The notes: a model not told the origin generated them from the sequence alone. DNA of 64,000 nt from Channa striata (GCA_033026295.1 CM065173.1:3472001-3536000), one strand, 5' to 3'; positions 45,706 to 58,642 are shown, counted from the stretch's first letter. Numbers and translations are program-made.

Positions 45706-47155
45706 TTAATGAGTCACAAAAGTCCGAACATCAGTGTAGACCGTCTCATCCTTTGCAGCTACATTTCTTCTCCCTGCTTTGCCACCTTCCCTCCTAGTGA
45801 AGATGGCTGTAGAAGAAATCAAAGACTCCTCGTTTCTCTGAGGAAATAAATTACAAATATGAAAATGAAAGAAAAGATTTGCACATTTATTTTGAAGCTA
45901 CATTTATAAATTTCTTACCTGCTGACTTTGCTGATTACCACTGGGTGTTGCAGCATTTGTTTTCAGATTGGTGACAGCTATATTATTAAAAATGTACAGT
46001 TAATAATGCTGTAGTTTGACTTGAACAGCATACATGCAAATTATTGTGTTAGATTTGGAGAAAAATATTTTAACAGACAAACCTATGAGTAACTTCTCTT
46101 ACTTTTGCAACGATCGGTTTTGTTTTTTTTGATGGCATAAGTGAGGATAGTTATAACAATCAGACTTATAGCCAAAGAACAACACAGCACAAACTGAATT
46201 GTGTTGTTCTGTAAAGCACATGTGCTAATAATTGAAAAATTCAATAAATAATTAAAGTTATGACAATCTTACTAAATCAATCACAGTGATAGATAAATAA
46301 TTTAAAAGATTATGATTTTTGAAGTTATCATTATAGGGAAATATGATACATTTACCTTCAATATACAGCGTCAGAGGGGCCGACTTCTTTAAAAAAGTGG
46401 TAGACACATTTACACAGAGTTTCAGGACTCTTCTCACATTGATCCCTGTTTCCATTATTGTAAATCAAACTGAGATGAGACTCATCTGATTTGGATCTGA
46501 ACCAGTACACACTGTGTTCTTCTGGACACGTCTTGTTCTTGGAGTCAGAGAGGACTGAACACTGGAGACTCACTGAGTCTCCTGGACGGACCGGATCTGG
46601 TGATGGGTCTTGAGTAACGGCAACTACGCCAGACTCCGGTCCTAGAAAGGAAAAACATGTTTAATCCAATCAGTAATTCAGTAAGAATGTATTATAAACA
46701 GATCAGTATATACCTTTGATCCTCAGAAAAGTTCCTTTCAGAAATGTCATTTTTTGTTGCTTCACTTTTATGCAGTAGTAAATTGCTGTATCACTGAACT
46801 GTGCTTTGGAAATTTTCAAAACAAATGCCCCATAATCATGTGAAAATGTTGCCCCTAAGATTTGAGGAAATGTTTTAGAAACCAGCCTTATCCAAATTAA
46901 ATAGGTGAGATGTCAAGATTTCTGGCGGTTACATGTTAGAGTCACATCTTCTCCAACATGTGCTGTCTTTGTCTCAAAGATTGGATCATCTGTGCATCCT
47001 GAAAATAAAACAAAAGCAAGAGGAAAGAAACACTCACGTGTCTTCTTTTAATTCATACATAGAGGTGACAATATGCTGCAATGTCCAGAGTGAAATCATT
47101 TTTAATACTTACGGACAATCTTCAGCACGAGGAGTAGATGTATTATGACCAGCAT
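45706..47155 (-). pseudogene. NITR pseudogene, first V subfamily, with intact ITSM-type tail
   Basis: Exons: 47113-47155 signal peptide MLVIIHLLLVLKIV; 46714-46998 V; 46356-46641 I; about 46103-46208 membrane; 45919-45977 and 45706-45837 tail. Lesions: an in-frame TGA at 46913-46915 in the V exon, just after V-T-L-T-C-N-R-Q-K-S; a deletion in the I exon that removes the TYYC cysteine and the J-like motif, so that it ends SDAVY-stop; and a membrane exon whose phase does not fit. The V end FLKGTFLRIKG is otherwise normal. The last exon still encodes DETVYTDVRTFVTH, the same TVYTDV motif as NITR-1, while the proximal tyrosine is replaced (LISSTAIF). The gene is dead but documents the tail type. 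Confidence 0.88.
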
Positions 47156-47261
47156 TTTTTTAGATTCACCTCCTGTGACAGCTATTACTGTGGTCTGTAT
47201 TATAAGATGATTTGCTTTAAGTTAACCATATCGAATGGGAGGGAACTGATTCAGAGCAGCC

Positions 47262-47268
47262 TGATTGG
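47262..47268 (-). promoter_or_regulatory. Promoter core (TGATTGG) of the 45.7-kb pseudogene
   Basis: CCTGATTGGTT lies 107 bp upstream of the ATG, with ATGGGAGGG at 47235-47243 and GCGGAAATTATCAACC near 47307. It is the first-subfamily promoter layout. Confidence 0.45.
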
Positions 47269-47339
47269 TTCTTTTGCTATGTTGGCGTCTAACTGTCTTG
47301 CTCCAGCGGAAATTATCAACCCAAACCTTCCCATGTAAA

Positions 47340-48299
47340 CACATGAAAACAAAAGTTTGCAGACTTGTCTTCTTATGGTGAGGGCCTAAACTTGACTCAC
47401 TAATCTCAGACGCTCTTATGAAGGGGAGCTGGTGTGGACAAGAGCTGTTGAAGTGCATGTGTGAGCACAAATGTGAGTGAGGCGGTGTCGACACTCTCCA
47501 GACTATTCTTCAGGCTTCCTAGTACAATATGCTTTCACGCTGTGCTGTGCCACATCTTTGTGATTAAAAAGTGATTGAGTGGGCATGTTGATGATTTTAC
47601 TATCACTCAACTGCTGCTGTAGTGGAGTTATCGAACCTTTTTTAATTATTAATTAGATGCATGACTCAGATGTACTATAAATAAAACTGTTTCCCACAGA
47701 TTAAGTTTTATATCGAATTCTGCCTCCTTTTACTTTTTAATATCACACGGAATTCGAACAAATTTTTACACATGAGGACACTTCTCACTCTGGCTCACTG
47801 ATCTGGATAACATCCCTGGGTGAATGCTCCCAAAAATTGCCCAGAGTTCATGTGTTTAACTGGCTGAGTTCATGTAAGTAGAGCTACTGACTGATAGACG
47901 TCTCTAAGAACAGTATTCTCAAATATTGGTAGGTACATTTCTGTCCTCCCAAAACATTTGTATATACACGTCTCTACCATCCTCATGCAAAACTACATCT
48001 TGATTGTGGGCCATACTGCAACTCTTTTTTTCTCGATGCAACTAGGTGTAATAGTGTGAATAGTTTGAGTGAGAATAGTTTTTTGTCTGTGTGTCAGCCC
48101 TGTGGTAGACTGTCAACCTCCCCTGCCTCTGATATTTTTATGTATGTAAGGCATCAGGACACATTTACACTTACAAAGCTTTGTGTTCAGATGTATCCCA
48201 GATCACCTCAGTAAGTAGTTTGAGAGAAGTTAGCCGTGTCCACCTGTTATCTGATTGCCGGGGATCGTCAGGGCTTTGTGTATGTGGAGACAAAGAGAG
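47340..48299. other. Intergenic with one SINE-tail remnant
   Basis: Nothing recognised except 48040-48130, which contains CCCTGTGGTAGACTGTCAAC and CCTCCCCTGCCTCTGA, a decayed part of the repeat seen at 9955-10255. Confidence 0.4.
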
Positions 48300-49015
48300 G
48301 AGAGTGTGCTAAATAAAAATTTGACCACAAAGTACAGAAAATGGGAAACTAAGAATCACTCCTGATTTGAGGGCAAAACCAGACCAGCCAAATACAAACT
48401 GAGAAACTGAGTAATTACAAAACCAGAGTCAGACACACTATACGTCAATCTGGCCAGGAGAATGGGGAAAGCTAACTAGGGATTGAGCAGAGGGAACCAG
48501 CTGTGTAAACTAGAAGGTAAATAATAAGTAGGGAAAGGTGAACAGGAGAAGACATTAACAAGGGGATGTGAGCTTAAGGAAACTACTGAACAGAAAACCA
48601 AATGCGGGAAAGAGGTGATAACATGGTTGTACAGTGAAACTTAGGGACAGAGTGCACAAAGGGGCAGATAAAACTTGACAAAATTAAATAAGGGAATGAC
48701 TAAGCAAAGCAGACCAGGACTGGGTGGAATCACAAAGAGTAGACTCAAGAATAAGTCTACACATTACCAGCATGGATCTGGACGTGATATAAACAAATAA
48801 CCAAGGAGATTGGGAACGGGTCTAACCAACGAATCTAAAAATGCAAACAACAGAAACTTAGAAAATCCCATGATTCAAACCTCCATCCAAAAACAGCCAA
48901 AGAGTCCAAATAACAGGAATTAGGTAACCAGCGGGCAATTTGTTCCAACAGGGAGAGAAGACAAGGATCTGGCAGAGAGCTGTCTCAAAATAGGCTGGGG
49001 AACAGGTGAAACAGG
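48300..49015. repeat. Dispersed repeat related to 4.0-4.7 kb
   Basis: The end (GACAAGGATCTGGCAGAGAG, GGGGAACAGGTGAAACAGG) matches 4507-4575 in the same orientation. The rest is A-rich and noncoding. A retroelement LTR or 5' region is possible; not classified. Confidence 0.4.
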
Positions 49016-50098
49016 TACAAAATATCTTATCTGTATTTCGTTACCAGAATTCCTTGATGCCGTACAATTTGCTTACTGTCAAATCAGCATCAGAACAGAT
49101 GATGCTATGTCCCATGTCCTTCACACTACGCTTTCACATCTGGACTTTGGGAGAGGGAGGTATGCAAGGCTTCTTTTTATCGACTACAGCTCAGCTTTTA
49201 ACCGATTGGTCTCTTCCCGACTCATCATAAAGCTCAGTGAACTGGAACTAAGTCACTTCTTATGTTTGCGGATCCTGAGCTTCCCGACAAACAGACCACG
49301 GGTGGGAAAGATTGGACTGAGGTTCTCAGAAATCATTACACTGAACATTGGATCACCTCAAGGTTGTGTCCCCTGCTCTTCCCTCTCTACACCCACAACT
49401 GCTCTTTGACATAGCTCCAACTCTATTGTGAAATTCGCAGATGACAGAGTGCTGGTTGGTCTGATCCAGAAGAATGACGAGACTATCTTCTTTTAGTAAG
49501 GTCCATATGTCTGAGGACTCATCCTGGACACATGTCCCTTCATTTGTACTACCTCAGAGAGCTGAGAAAGTTCAGGGTCTCCTGAGATTAGTGCTAAACG
49601 TTCTATACCTTGATCATGCTGTCTGTTGTCTCAGAGAATATTACCATCTGGTATGGGAACAGCAGCTCCCAGAACAAAAAGGACTTGAGGAGCAGGGGAC
49701 AGCACATTATCAAAGGCATTCACCACCCTAACACAATCTGTTTCAAAGGCTGCCATTTGGCAAGAGACTCTGGTCATTCAGGGATCAAACTGAAAGACTG
49801 AACAGCAGCTTTCTTCATCAGGCTGTAAATACATTAAACACACAACCTCATCAATAACTGACAGACACACACCGTCACTTTATCACATGTCCTTGCAAAC
49901 CTATTACAGATTATAGCTTACATTCTGTATGATTTACATTGAATATAACTTATATCAGTTTTTTTACATACTTATTGTTTTATACTTTTTACTGTTTATT
50001 GGAGTTTTTTTTTTAATCTGTACAGTCTGGAGTTTGGTGCACTCGCATTTCACTACTGTGGCACAACCATGTACAACAAATCTTGACTCTTGAATCTT
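49016..50098 (+). mobile_element. Decayed LINE, Rex1/Babar-like
   Basis: Reverse-transcriptase pieces in changing frames: ISIRTDDAMSHVLHTTLSHL, RLLFIDYSSAFNRLVSSRLI, NIGSPQGCVPCS, then KFADD (about 49436) and WYGNSSSQNKKDLR. The 3' end near 50030-50095 has TTGGTGCACTCGCATTTCAC and a TCTTGACTCTTGAATCTTGA tail. Frames are broken throughout. Family assignment is tentative. Confidence 0.6.
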
Positions 50099-50645
50099 GA
50101 ACCAATAATAATGAACAAGTAGTGAAGTTGGGAAATGAACCGGGAGTAGAAATGGAGGAAAGACTAAAAAAATGAGTCCAGAGGAGCAAGTGGAGATAAA
50201 TGTCTGAGAGTAAATTATGACAGATGTCCTCTTTTGTACTAGTTAAATTTTGGATTCAGTGTCTCAGCTAAGAAGCAAAAAGTCAAAACGACATGTCTGT
50301 AATTGTAGGATGACTCATTTTTTTTCCTGAAGTTGTAAATAAATTTTGGATTTGTTTTAGTAATTCTGCCAATATCAGAATAATCACACGTTATATTACT
50401 ATGGCACATAAATATTTTTTTTATTGCCATAGTTTGCAACAGAAATCAGTATACACAAATTCACATTTGTTTTTGTATACACAAAAAAAGACATTTACTC
50501 TTGTTTATGTTTGTACAGTTATACAGAGAAACATGAATTCAGTCCAACTAGTTTTTAATAAACAAAAATGTCTAATATTAAAAGCAAATACAACATGCAC
50601 AGTTCCAGAGTAACATCACACATCATCATCTGACATCAAACACAC
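50099..50645. other. 3' flank of NITR-6
   Basis: No gene recognised. TTTATT at about 50418 gives AATAAA on the gene strand some 225 bp past the NITR-6 stop and may be its polyadenylation signal. Confidence 0.35.
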
Positions 50646-52088
50646 TTAATCCAACCCACAAGCCTTCACTGTAGCATAGATCTTGGCTTTTGCATCTTTT
50701 ACTCCACCATGGTAAGTTGTCATTGTAAAGACAACAGCTGAACAAATCTGTAGATCCTCTATTGCCTAAAAAAATATTTGGAGTCAAAAGGTAAAAAAAA
50801 AGTTTCATTGGATGAGGTTACTCATGTCTTTAATTACTTTACCCGTTGAGTGACCTCCACAGTTGTTGTGCAGTGAAACAACCACCAGCGAATTGTCTAA
50901 AACAAAATATAGATAGATAACTAAAAATTAGAACACTATAGTATTAAAGTAATTCTGTCATATACAGATCAGGATTAAAAAACTTATGTTACCACTGCAG
51001 CGATCATGGCACAAATGAGGACCACTATAACCACACACAGCAGAGAAATTATGACGCTGGCCATGTGTGACAACATTCTAGTTCCTAAAACATCATGAAG
51101 CGAAAGAAACAATTAAAGTAAATACAGTTTTAAGTAACTTCCTAATAATTTAATCATAATGTAACATTTTATTTTACCTTATAATGTATTGCTGACATGT
51201 TTAAATTGACAAAAACACTAATGAAACAGTTACCTTCCATGTCCAGTTTAGTCCCACTTCCAAATAAAATCTGTCCACATGTGGCCACAGCAGAGTAATA
51301 AGTCCCAGCATCAGAGGAGCTGATGGTCCTAGAAAGTCCATAAACACAGCTCTTCACAGTGTCAGATCTCTTCTCACACTGACCATTTCCATCAGTGTGG
51401 ATGATTTCTGGATGAGATTTCTCTGATCCAGCTCTGAACCAGTACACACTCTGACCTCCTGGACACGTCTGGTTCTCAGAGTCAGAGAGGACTGAACACT
51501 GGAGAGTCACTGAGTCTCCTGGATGGACCTGATCAGATGTTTTTGACTGCTGAACAAATGTATAGTTTGATGTCCTCTCACTGTTTCCTGGTTAACAAAA
51601 AGCACAATGAGAACAATATGTCCAGTAAACATTTATCTGAACTGAGTAAGTTTTATAACAGTAAGAAAATAATCAACCTATTGACAATTTCAAAACACAT
51701 TTCCAAAGCTTGAAACTCTGCAAATTGTACTAGGAAATGTAGAAAATACATTACACATTACCTTTCACTAACAAATATGTTCCACTCCATTCAGTACTAA
51801 TCCACTCTGTGAGTCCACAGTGATACATTCCTTCATCTTCTCTGATCGTCCTCATAATGGTCAAGTTGCTAAAACTTTCATCAGTTGTTACATTTATTCT
51901 AGATTTAGAAAACTCTGGTGCATACTCAGGTGTAGCAGATTTCCACACTGTCACGATTAATTTCAGAGTATCCCCAGAGATTTGCTTGTACCAGTGGATT
52001 TTTCTACTGCTGAGTTCTTTAGAAGGTAAAGTGCATGTGAGAGTCCCAGATTCTCCAAGTTGAACTGTGGTTATTGGAACAAGTGAAT
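50646..52088 (-). CDS. NITR-6: 5'-incomplete receptor with rebuilt tail frame
   Basis: Exons: 51762-52088 V (IHWYKQISGD, FSNLTIMRTIREDEGMYHCG, WSGTYLLVKG); 51234-51587 I (LQCSVLSDS, VYWFRAGSEK, J-like FGSGTKLDM); 50993-51084 membrane (SVIISLLCVVIVVLICAMI); 50843-50896 and 50646-50765 tail. The membrane exon has a deletion that shifts its phase, and the next exon has lost its usual acceptor (AG to CG). Using an AG seven bases upstream restores the frame, giving an 18-codon TIRWWLFHCTTT-type insert before QICSAVVFTM and KIYATVKACGLD-stop. The proximal tyrosine is Cys. In the I domain the TYYC cysteine is Ser (codon at 51292-51294). No signal exon was found between 52088 and the assembly gap; LINE sequence starts about 30 bp into intron 1. 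It may be a pseudogene, or its 5' end may lie in the gap. Confidence 0.7.
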
Positions 52089-52119
52089 CTGAATAAAAGC
52101 AAAAATATATTCAAACAGC

Positions 52120-53327
52120 AATGTTCAACCCCACCTCTCCTTATTGGGACCTCTCATCGTCACTCTGACACAAACACATCCTCTGACTGGTCCTTTAGGG
52201 TGAAACTCAAAACGAAATTATTGAGATTTCCAAACACATGGATAAAGAGTGAAAAGTGAGTGTCAACATTTATACTCCCTACGAAGGTTCTTTGTTTGAT
52301 AATATGTCCACCTGTTTGTTTGTTGTGGGTGACCTATATGCAGATGTTACAAATTGCAGCTGATAATAGGATGATTCTTTCTAGTAAAATGCTTTTGCCA
52401 GATTATTGCTACACATATATTAGTGCGGGCATTGCATAAAACCTCATGGCTACATCATTGCACCGCTGATGCCCATGACTCTTACCTAAAGTACCTAAAT
52501 CTTGACAACTTATCATCAGTGAGTAATGACAAGCATGCAGGGAAAAAAAAATTGTCCCTCTTGAATAAGGAGGATCTTGATCTGTACTATGACGAGTCTA
52601 AGACCTTGTTGAACAATATCCAATTCTCAAAATGTTCAGTAACATGGATATTAGATTGAACCCACAACATGGTGTTGAGTTGTGCTCAGTGTATGACAGT
52701 ATTGTGGAGCCCCTTCTTGTTTCATTTGTAAGGTTAAAAGATATAAAATTAAGCCAGACTGGAGTGAATATATTAGAAATTTTTAATTGGAGGCTCGAAG
52801 AGCTGTTAGGGCAAAGGTTGATTCAGGTAGACTTAGATATGGTCCCTATTTAAATATAAGAAACAGGCAAATGCAAAATTTAAACAAGCTCTATGGTTCA
52901 TTTAGGGGTATGAAAACACAATGAGGTCTGATTCACTTGCAGTGGAATTGCAAAATAGTAGTAGGAGACTGAATAATTCTAAAACATCCTTGCCAACAAA
53001 TACTGATGGTTTAAGTGGATAAGAGGAAATAAGAAAGTTGTGGCAGAAACAATATTGTGAGCTGCATCTACTTCTCTTTCGGCTTTTGAAATTGAACTTT
53101 TTGCAGTTGGCAACATTGATAATAAGGAATATTACCCCACAAGAAGTCTATGATGCAGTGTGTCCTGATCTCTGACAATCAGTTTGGTTTTAAGCGCAAA
53201 CTTATTACAGATATGTGTATTTTTGCCCTGAAGGAGATATTAAATTTATATAATAGGCATAATTCTACAAAGCCTTTGACTGTGTGAATAGTTGAAATAT
53301 TTTTGATAATTTATATCATAAAGCAGT
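52120..53327 (+). mobile_element. Decayed LINE with endonuclease and reverse-transcriptase traces
   Basis: Pieces in several frames: VNIYTPYEGSLFDN and LFVVGDLYADV (endonuclease type) near 52.27 kb, TSWLHHCTADAHDSYLKYLN near 52.45 kb, and DNQFGFKRKLITDMCIFALK with KAFDCVN near 53.2 kb (reverse transcriptase). Many stops. It occupies the place where the NITR-6 signal exon and promoter should be and ends in the gap. Family not determined. Confidence 0.6.
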
Positions 53328-53427
53328 NNNNNNNNNNNNNNNNNNNNNNNNNNNNNNNNNNNNNNNNNNNNNNNNNNNNNNNNNNNNNNNNNNNNNNNNN
53401 NNNNNNNNNNNNNNNNNNNNNNNNNNN
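53328..53427. other. Assembly gap of exactly 100 N
   Basis: A run of 100 N is a conventional placeholder for a join of unknown length. The order and distance of the two sides are therefore not proven by sequence. Confidence 0.98.
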
Positions 53428-55434
53428 CCACCACATCCTGCACAATCATAGGTGTTAAACCATATTTATTCATGTGACCATATGTGTCTTGAATTACCCT
53501 ACAATTAAATCAATGATTAGTAGACACAATGCAGTGTCCAAACAAAACTGCAAAAATGAATTTAAAAACAAACCGATTGTGTCCTGTCACACACAGACAA
53601 AGTCGTATTTACAGACACCACCAACAAACAAGTGATGAATGGAAAGTGCTGCAGTGTTTAGTACTGTTGCAGTGGAGTTCAGGTGTGTGAATATGCATAG
53701 GGTCGTTTCTTCCTCTCTCACTCATTGTTTTAGCCACAGGAAGCTTACACTGCTGTGCGTGCATGTGTGTGTGTGCTATGGGTGTTAATCAAGGTACAAA
53801 TCATTGAAAAAATGTATTAGTATGTTAAGTATATTAATTTAATTTAAGTTCGTAACTTGGAGAAATAATGGCTGTGTAACATATCATAATGTAATAATAC
53901 ACTAAAATTAAGATAATAGAGGCGACTGTTGCTCATTCATTAGAGCAGTCATTCACAATCAACAGGGTCAGTGGATCGTCTCCTGTTCCTCTTGGCTCAA
54001 AGTATCACTGGGTAAGATACTGAACATTAAAAAGTTACTTACTAATAAACAACTTTGGATAAAAGTGTCAAATGACTGAGTTAAATGATTGTAAAAAAGT
54101 ATATATTGAGAATGCATGTATATATACTATGGGTATGGTTTTGTCTTTAATTAAAACTAATAACATGATAAAAATCTATGTACGTTACCTTTGCTTTAAA
54201 TAAGCACATACATGAGAAAGTACAACTACAACATTCATTTGAAAGCTAAAAGTAGTTTGTTAAATCCTCGTGTGACCCTCCCCTCACTCTACATATCCTG
54301 TCGAAGCCCAGAGTCAGTTCTGTTATGAGTAAACAGCTTCAGTGGTTGGTCGAAGGGCAGAGAAATGTCCCGCCCCAGCTTTTGTCCACCAGTGTAGCTG
54401 CTGCCTGTGGCTTTGTTTGTTTTTCACATGGCAGATGTACAAAAATCCTGAAAGACAAGAAAGATGATGGAGGTTATTTGTTTTAGAACCTGACCCCTAA
54501 CCTGCTTTAAATATTTTTATTTGGTATGTATTTACAATATGTTTGGTGTGTTTTTACTATGTAACATTATTAGTGCCTTTTCTAAAGTGACAAATAAAGC
54601 CATCTCAGAAACACAACCAAGCTGGTGTAACACTGCAAGCAAGGTTAACAAGACGGCTTTCCTTCTCTTGCTAGTTTGGACTTTCAAATTCTGATAAATA
54701 AATTCAAATAAAAAAAATTCCAATGCTCATTAAGCCATTCATCCTAACAAAAATGTCCCCTCCTGTGCAAGGCCTCAGCCCTCCTCTATCAGAGAATTTA
54801 GCTGCTTTATTAGAGTAATAAGATTAGAATATAAGATTATTAACAATACTTGAATTTACTACCAAGTTTCTTCATGCATTCATCAGCTGCTTTACCATCA
54901 AACGTTCTCTCAACCAACTCAGTTTCCTCCAACTCTAACTTCTAATAGAAAGTATCTGTGTGTAGAAACCATGCAGCTTGACAACAGGAGCAACTCAACG
55001 ATCCATAGTCAGACCTCTCTTCTCCATCAATGCAGGAACATATTATTCTCCTACACACTTGTAGTTAATCCTATCAATGCTTCTGTGCACTTCTTTCTTT
55101 GTATCGTCATTCTTTCTATTTGGCACTCAGGCCACATTAGAGCTTGCCTTGCTGATACTTAAGTGTGGTAGTTAGGGCACTACTGAGGACCTAATCTGAA
55201 CATCACTGAGCTTCTGCTCCTCCTAGGTGGTTATTAGGTCGTAATTAGGGAGCAAATACCTGGACACTTATTAGCAGACACAAGAAAGACAGAATGCTGC
55301 CATGCTTGTCCACTCCGTTATGTTCTGCCACTGAACACAGCACATCACATACCAGGTTTTGAGCCTCTAGAAGGCTTTCTGAGTAGAGCATGCATGCACT
55401 CCACATGAGTGTGGGGGTTATTCTGCCCCATTAC

Positions 55435-55713
55435 TCACTTAGTTCTTAACTCACAACAAATGAAGTCTTTCAGATACGCCAGAGGACCTCTAGTTCTGGT
55501 GGGTATGCATCTCTCACTCACCAAAGTCTGCTGGTCTGGCATGTGCCATGCTTCAAAAGCAGTACTTTCCTGCGTGGGTTGGTTTTCTTTTTTGCCTTCA
55601 GGGTTGGTGAAAGGTGGTATCAGTTCCTGAGCAGGTTGCACGATAATGCATGATCTAGGGCTGCCTGTTGCCGACATGACTGTGCCCCTCTTGAGCATAA
55701 AATTGACCCCCAT
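55435..55713 (-). CDS. Unidentified 92-codon ORF (copy 2)
   Basis: Same ORF as at 20035-20313, with an unchanged translation (GTVMSATGSP, LIPPFTNPEGKK, RGPLAYLKDF). No function is assigned. See the first copy. Confidence 0.25.
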   Translation of the reverse strand: MGVNFMLKRGTVMSATGSPRSCIIVQPAQELIPPFTNPEGKKENQPTQESTAFEAWHMPDQQTLVSERCIPTRTRGPLAYLKDFICCELRTK

Positions 55714-58642
55714 GTGATCCCCTGGTTGCAGCTGTGATAGATCATGTGCTCAATATATGCAATTGTAGATTTGAGGCAGTTTGTCTCTGTACTGCTGTTG
55801 CTTTCAGCTTTTTCATATCTGCCCCTCTTTGGTTAAGGTAAGGTAAGGTAATCTTTATTGATCCCACGACGGGAAATTTACACTTTACATAAGTAACACA
55901 TACATAATGTTAGATTTAGAATCCTGCATGGACACTTTGTCTCCAGCAGGCTGTCTTAAAGTATGTTTCAATGAGGGGACTGGATGTCTCTCTTATGACT
56001 GATTTATTTAGCTTAATGAGGTCTGAGCATAAAGTATTCTCAGCTTACCTGTGCGCTTGGACACCACAACCATAGACGCACACCACACAGTGGGCTCTTC
56101 TACCTTAGAGATGACACCTTGTGAGGTGTCACGCTCTGTGTGTATTAAACATTGGATGCATATGGAACTTCAAAACGTTTAATTTAAGTAAAAAAATTAA
56201 GAGAAATCAAAAAAAAAAAAAGAGAATCACTTTCTTTGTCCAAACATTTACATTAATGACTGTGGGATTTATGTTTTATGGATTTATGAACTGTTGCACT
56301 GACCTTGCACTCTGAAATGTTTGCATATTCTGTTTTGTAGCCAGGATTAGGGTTAGATTGGATTTGAACACATGATCTGCTCTCATTACATTACTGTCAA
56401 AATGGGGAGAAACGATAAACCATGATAAGGTTTCCAATACAGGCAGAGAAAAATATGAAGACCAGTAGGTGTTAGTTTTGTGCCATTGTGCCATTCAGCC
56501 AATTGAGAAGCTCCACATTATGAATGATGACCCTCCTCCTGATCTTGTAAATCACCAACAGTACGGAAGGTAGTTAAATCATCCATCCTTCATTTTTACA
56601 AGACAGTGGCTATACACCACTGTACAGTAGAAACACTTTCCAATGCAGTAGGCATGTACTGCTGTGAGTGACGGAACCCATGTGAACCTGGCAGAAAACC
56701 ACAATTAAAATAACCCAACTGAGACATGAAGCCAGCTGACATTGTTGTGCTTTAATTAAATGGCTGTTTTGTTTTCTAGTAAATCAACAAACAAAAATTA
56801 CCAAAGTTCTTTAAATTAAAACATGACCAAAACATTAGAACCACCGTTTCTTATAGTACAACTCCACTACCCACTTTGACCTCAATAAGAGACAAAGAAA
56901 AGAATTACCACCTTTCTGACATTTTTAACCTAAAAACTATCTAACCCTGTAAAGAAAACTTCATGGCAAAGCTGCTGTTTTGGATTTCATTAAACAGCAC
57001 AGGTGGTCATAATGTTATGCCTGATCGGTGTAAAAGATAAATTGGAACAAGCAAAAGCCCTTCAGTAGGTTTCTCGATGTGATTGACAGTCACCACTGAC
57101 AAACAAATGACGCATGGAAACTTTAGCAGTGTTGTGGTTGGGTTTTCAAACGGTGTGAATAAAAGGTGTGAATACAAAGGGTCCTTTCTTTTCTCTCAGT
57201 TTTAATCTCAGGAAACTGGTCTTGCACGGCTGTTCTGTCTTATAATAAAAAGGCAAGTGGATTAGCAAATTAGTTTATAAATATCACTAATATAAATATC
57301 ACTAATATAAATATCACGGCATCTCATGTGTAATTAAAGGGTGGACAAGTTGGGATGCACACTCAACCATGGGTCATCGTATGTCATCATTTTTGTTTTT
57401 CTGCTTTGTGTTTTTCTGAGTCTGAATTTGTTCCATCAACTTATTAAGACCAACAGAAACATGCTGTTTTTAATTTGACATCTGCAGAGGTGCCCCTATA
57501 GGTCGAACAGGTAAGCAGAAGGAAGAGACAATCAGTTCAATTATTTAGTTTGAAAGACTTGTTGGTTTCATTGGGTGTTGCTCTGAAAGGGGCTAGTACT
57601 AATCCTTCACTTGCTTCACCCTGGTGTTTTTGGGAAAACAGGGCTTTCAGTTGTGATCCTAATCTTCACAGATTACTCACAAGTATTGTTACACCTTTGC
57701 TAAAGTCCATCCAAATATACATCACTTGTTGCATGATGACACGCAATTCAAATTAATTGTTATACAATCAGTACATTTCCATGAAAAGAAAACAAACCAT
57801 TAAGCAATATAAAGATTATATATTTTAAGAGCAAATATTGATTAAGAGAAAAAACTTTTTACTTTTTAACTGTATGAACAGTTAAAAAGTTAAGTAAAAA
57901 TATAATATGTTGAGCTAAAATTAGTCTGCTCATATAACTCTCCCCTCACTACATATGTTCTGAGTAAACAGCTTCAGTGGTTGGTCAAGGGGCGGAGAAA
58001 AGGCCCACCACAGACTTTCTCTGCGCTGCTGCTGAATGCAGCCTCGCTTATTGTCGCCTGGCATTTATGCAGAAATGCTGTGACCCCAGAAACTCATATT
58101 TAAGTAGCTCATGTCTTATTTTTTTGTTGTATGTGTTTTTTCTTTTTAACCAAAGCAATGTTTCAAACACACACCATGTTACCTGTTTTGTTGTTGTTGA
58201 TGTTACCATAGGTTCATCTGCAGAATAGTTATAGAGTATTTAGTAGACTCACAGCAGATCAATGCAAAACCCACTGAAGGCTTTGTGGCTGGATTCAAAT
58301 ATGATTTAAAAAAATTCAATGGTAGAATGACCTCCTTCAAAGAGTTGGAAAAAACACAAACATTTACTGTAAAACAATTCCGATGCCAATCAGGTGAACA
58401 TGTAAATTTATCCAAAACATCCATTGCGCAAAACTTTTACCACCACTTTCTAGGGAAATTTGCATCTTTTATGCATGACGGTTTAACTTTTTTTTTTTTT
58501 TTTTTGCACAACAGATATTAGAAAACAAAGTAAAAACATTTAATGTTCTTGTATAAAATTCAACTTAGTCCAATAATCACAAGTTTTGTCATTGTTGTCA
58601 TGTGTTGATAACATTGCAACACTTTATCTTAATACACTGTAC

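Noticed and set aside
53246..53473. ORF spanning the N run
   Set aside because: It exists only because Ns do not create stops.
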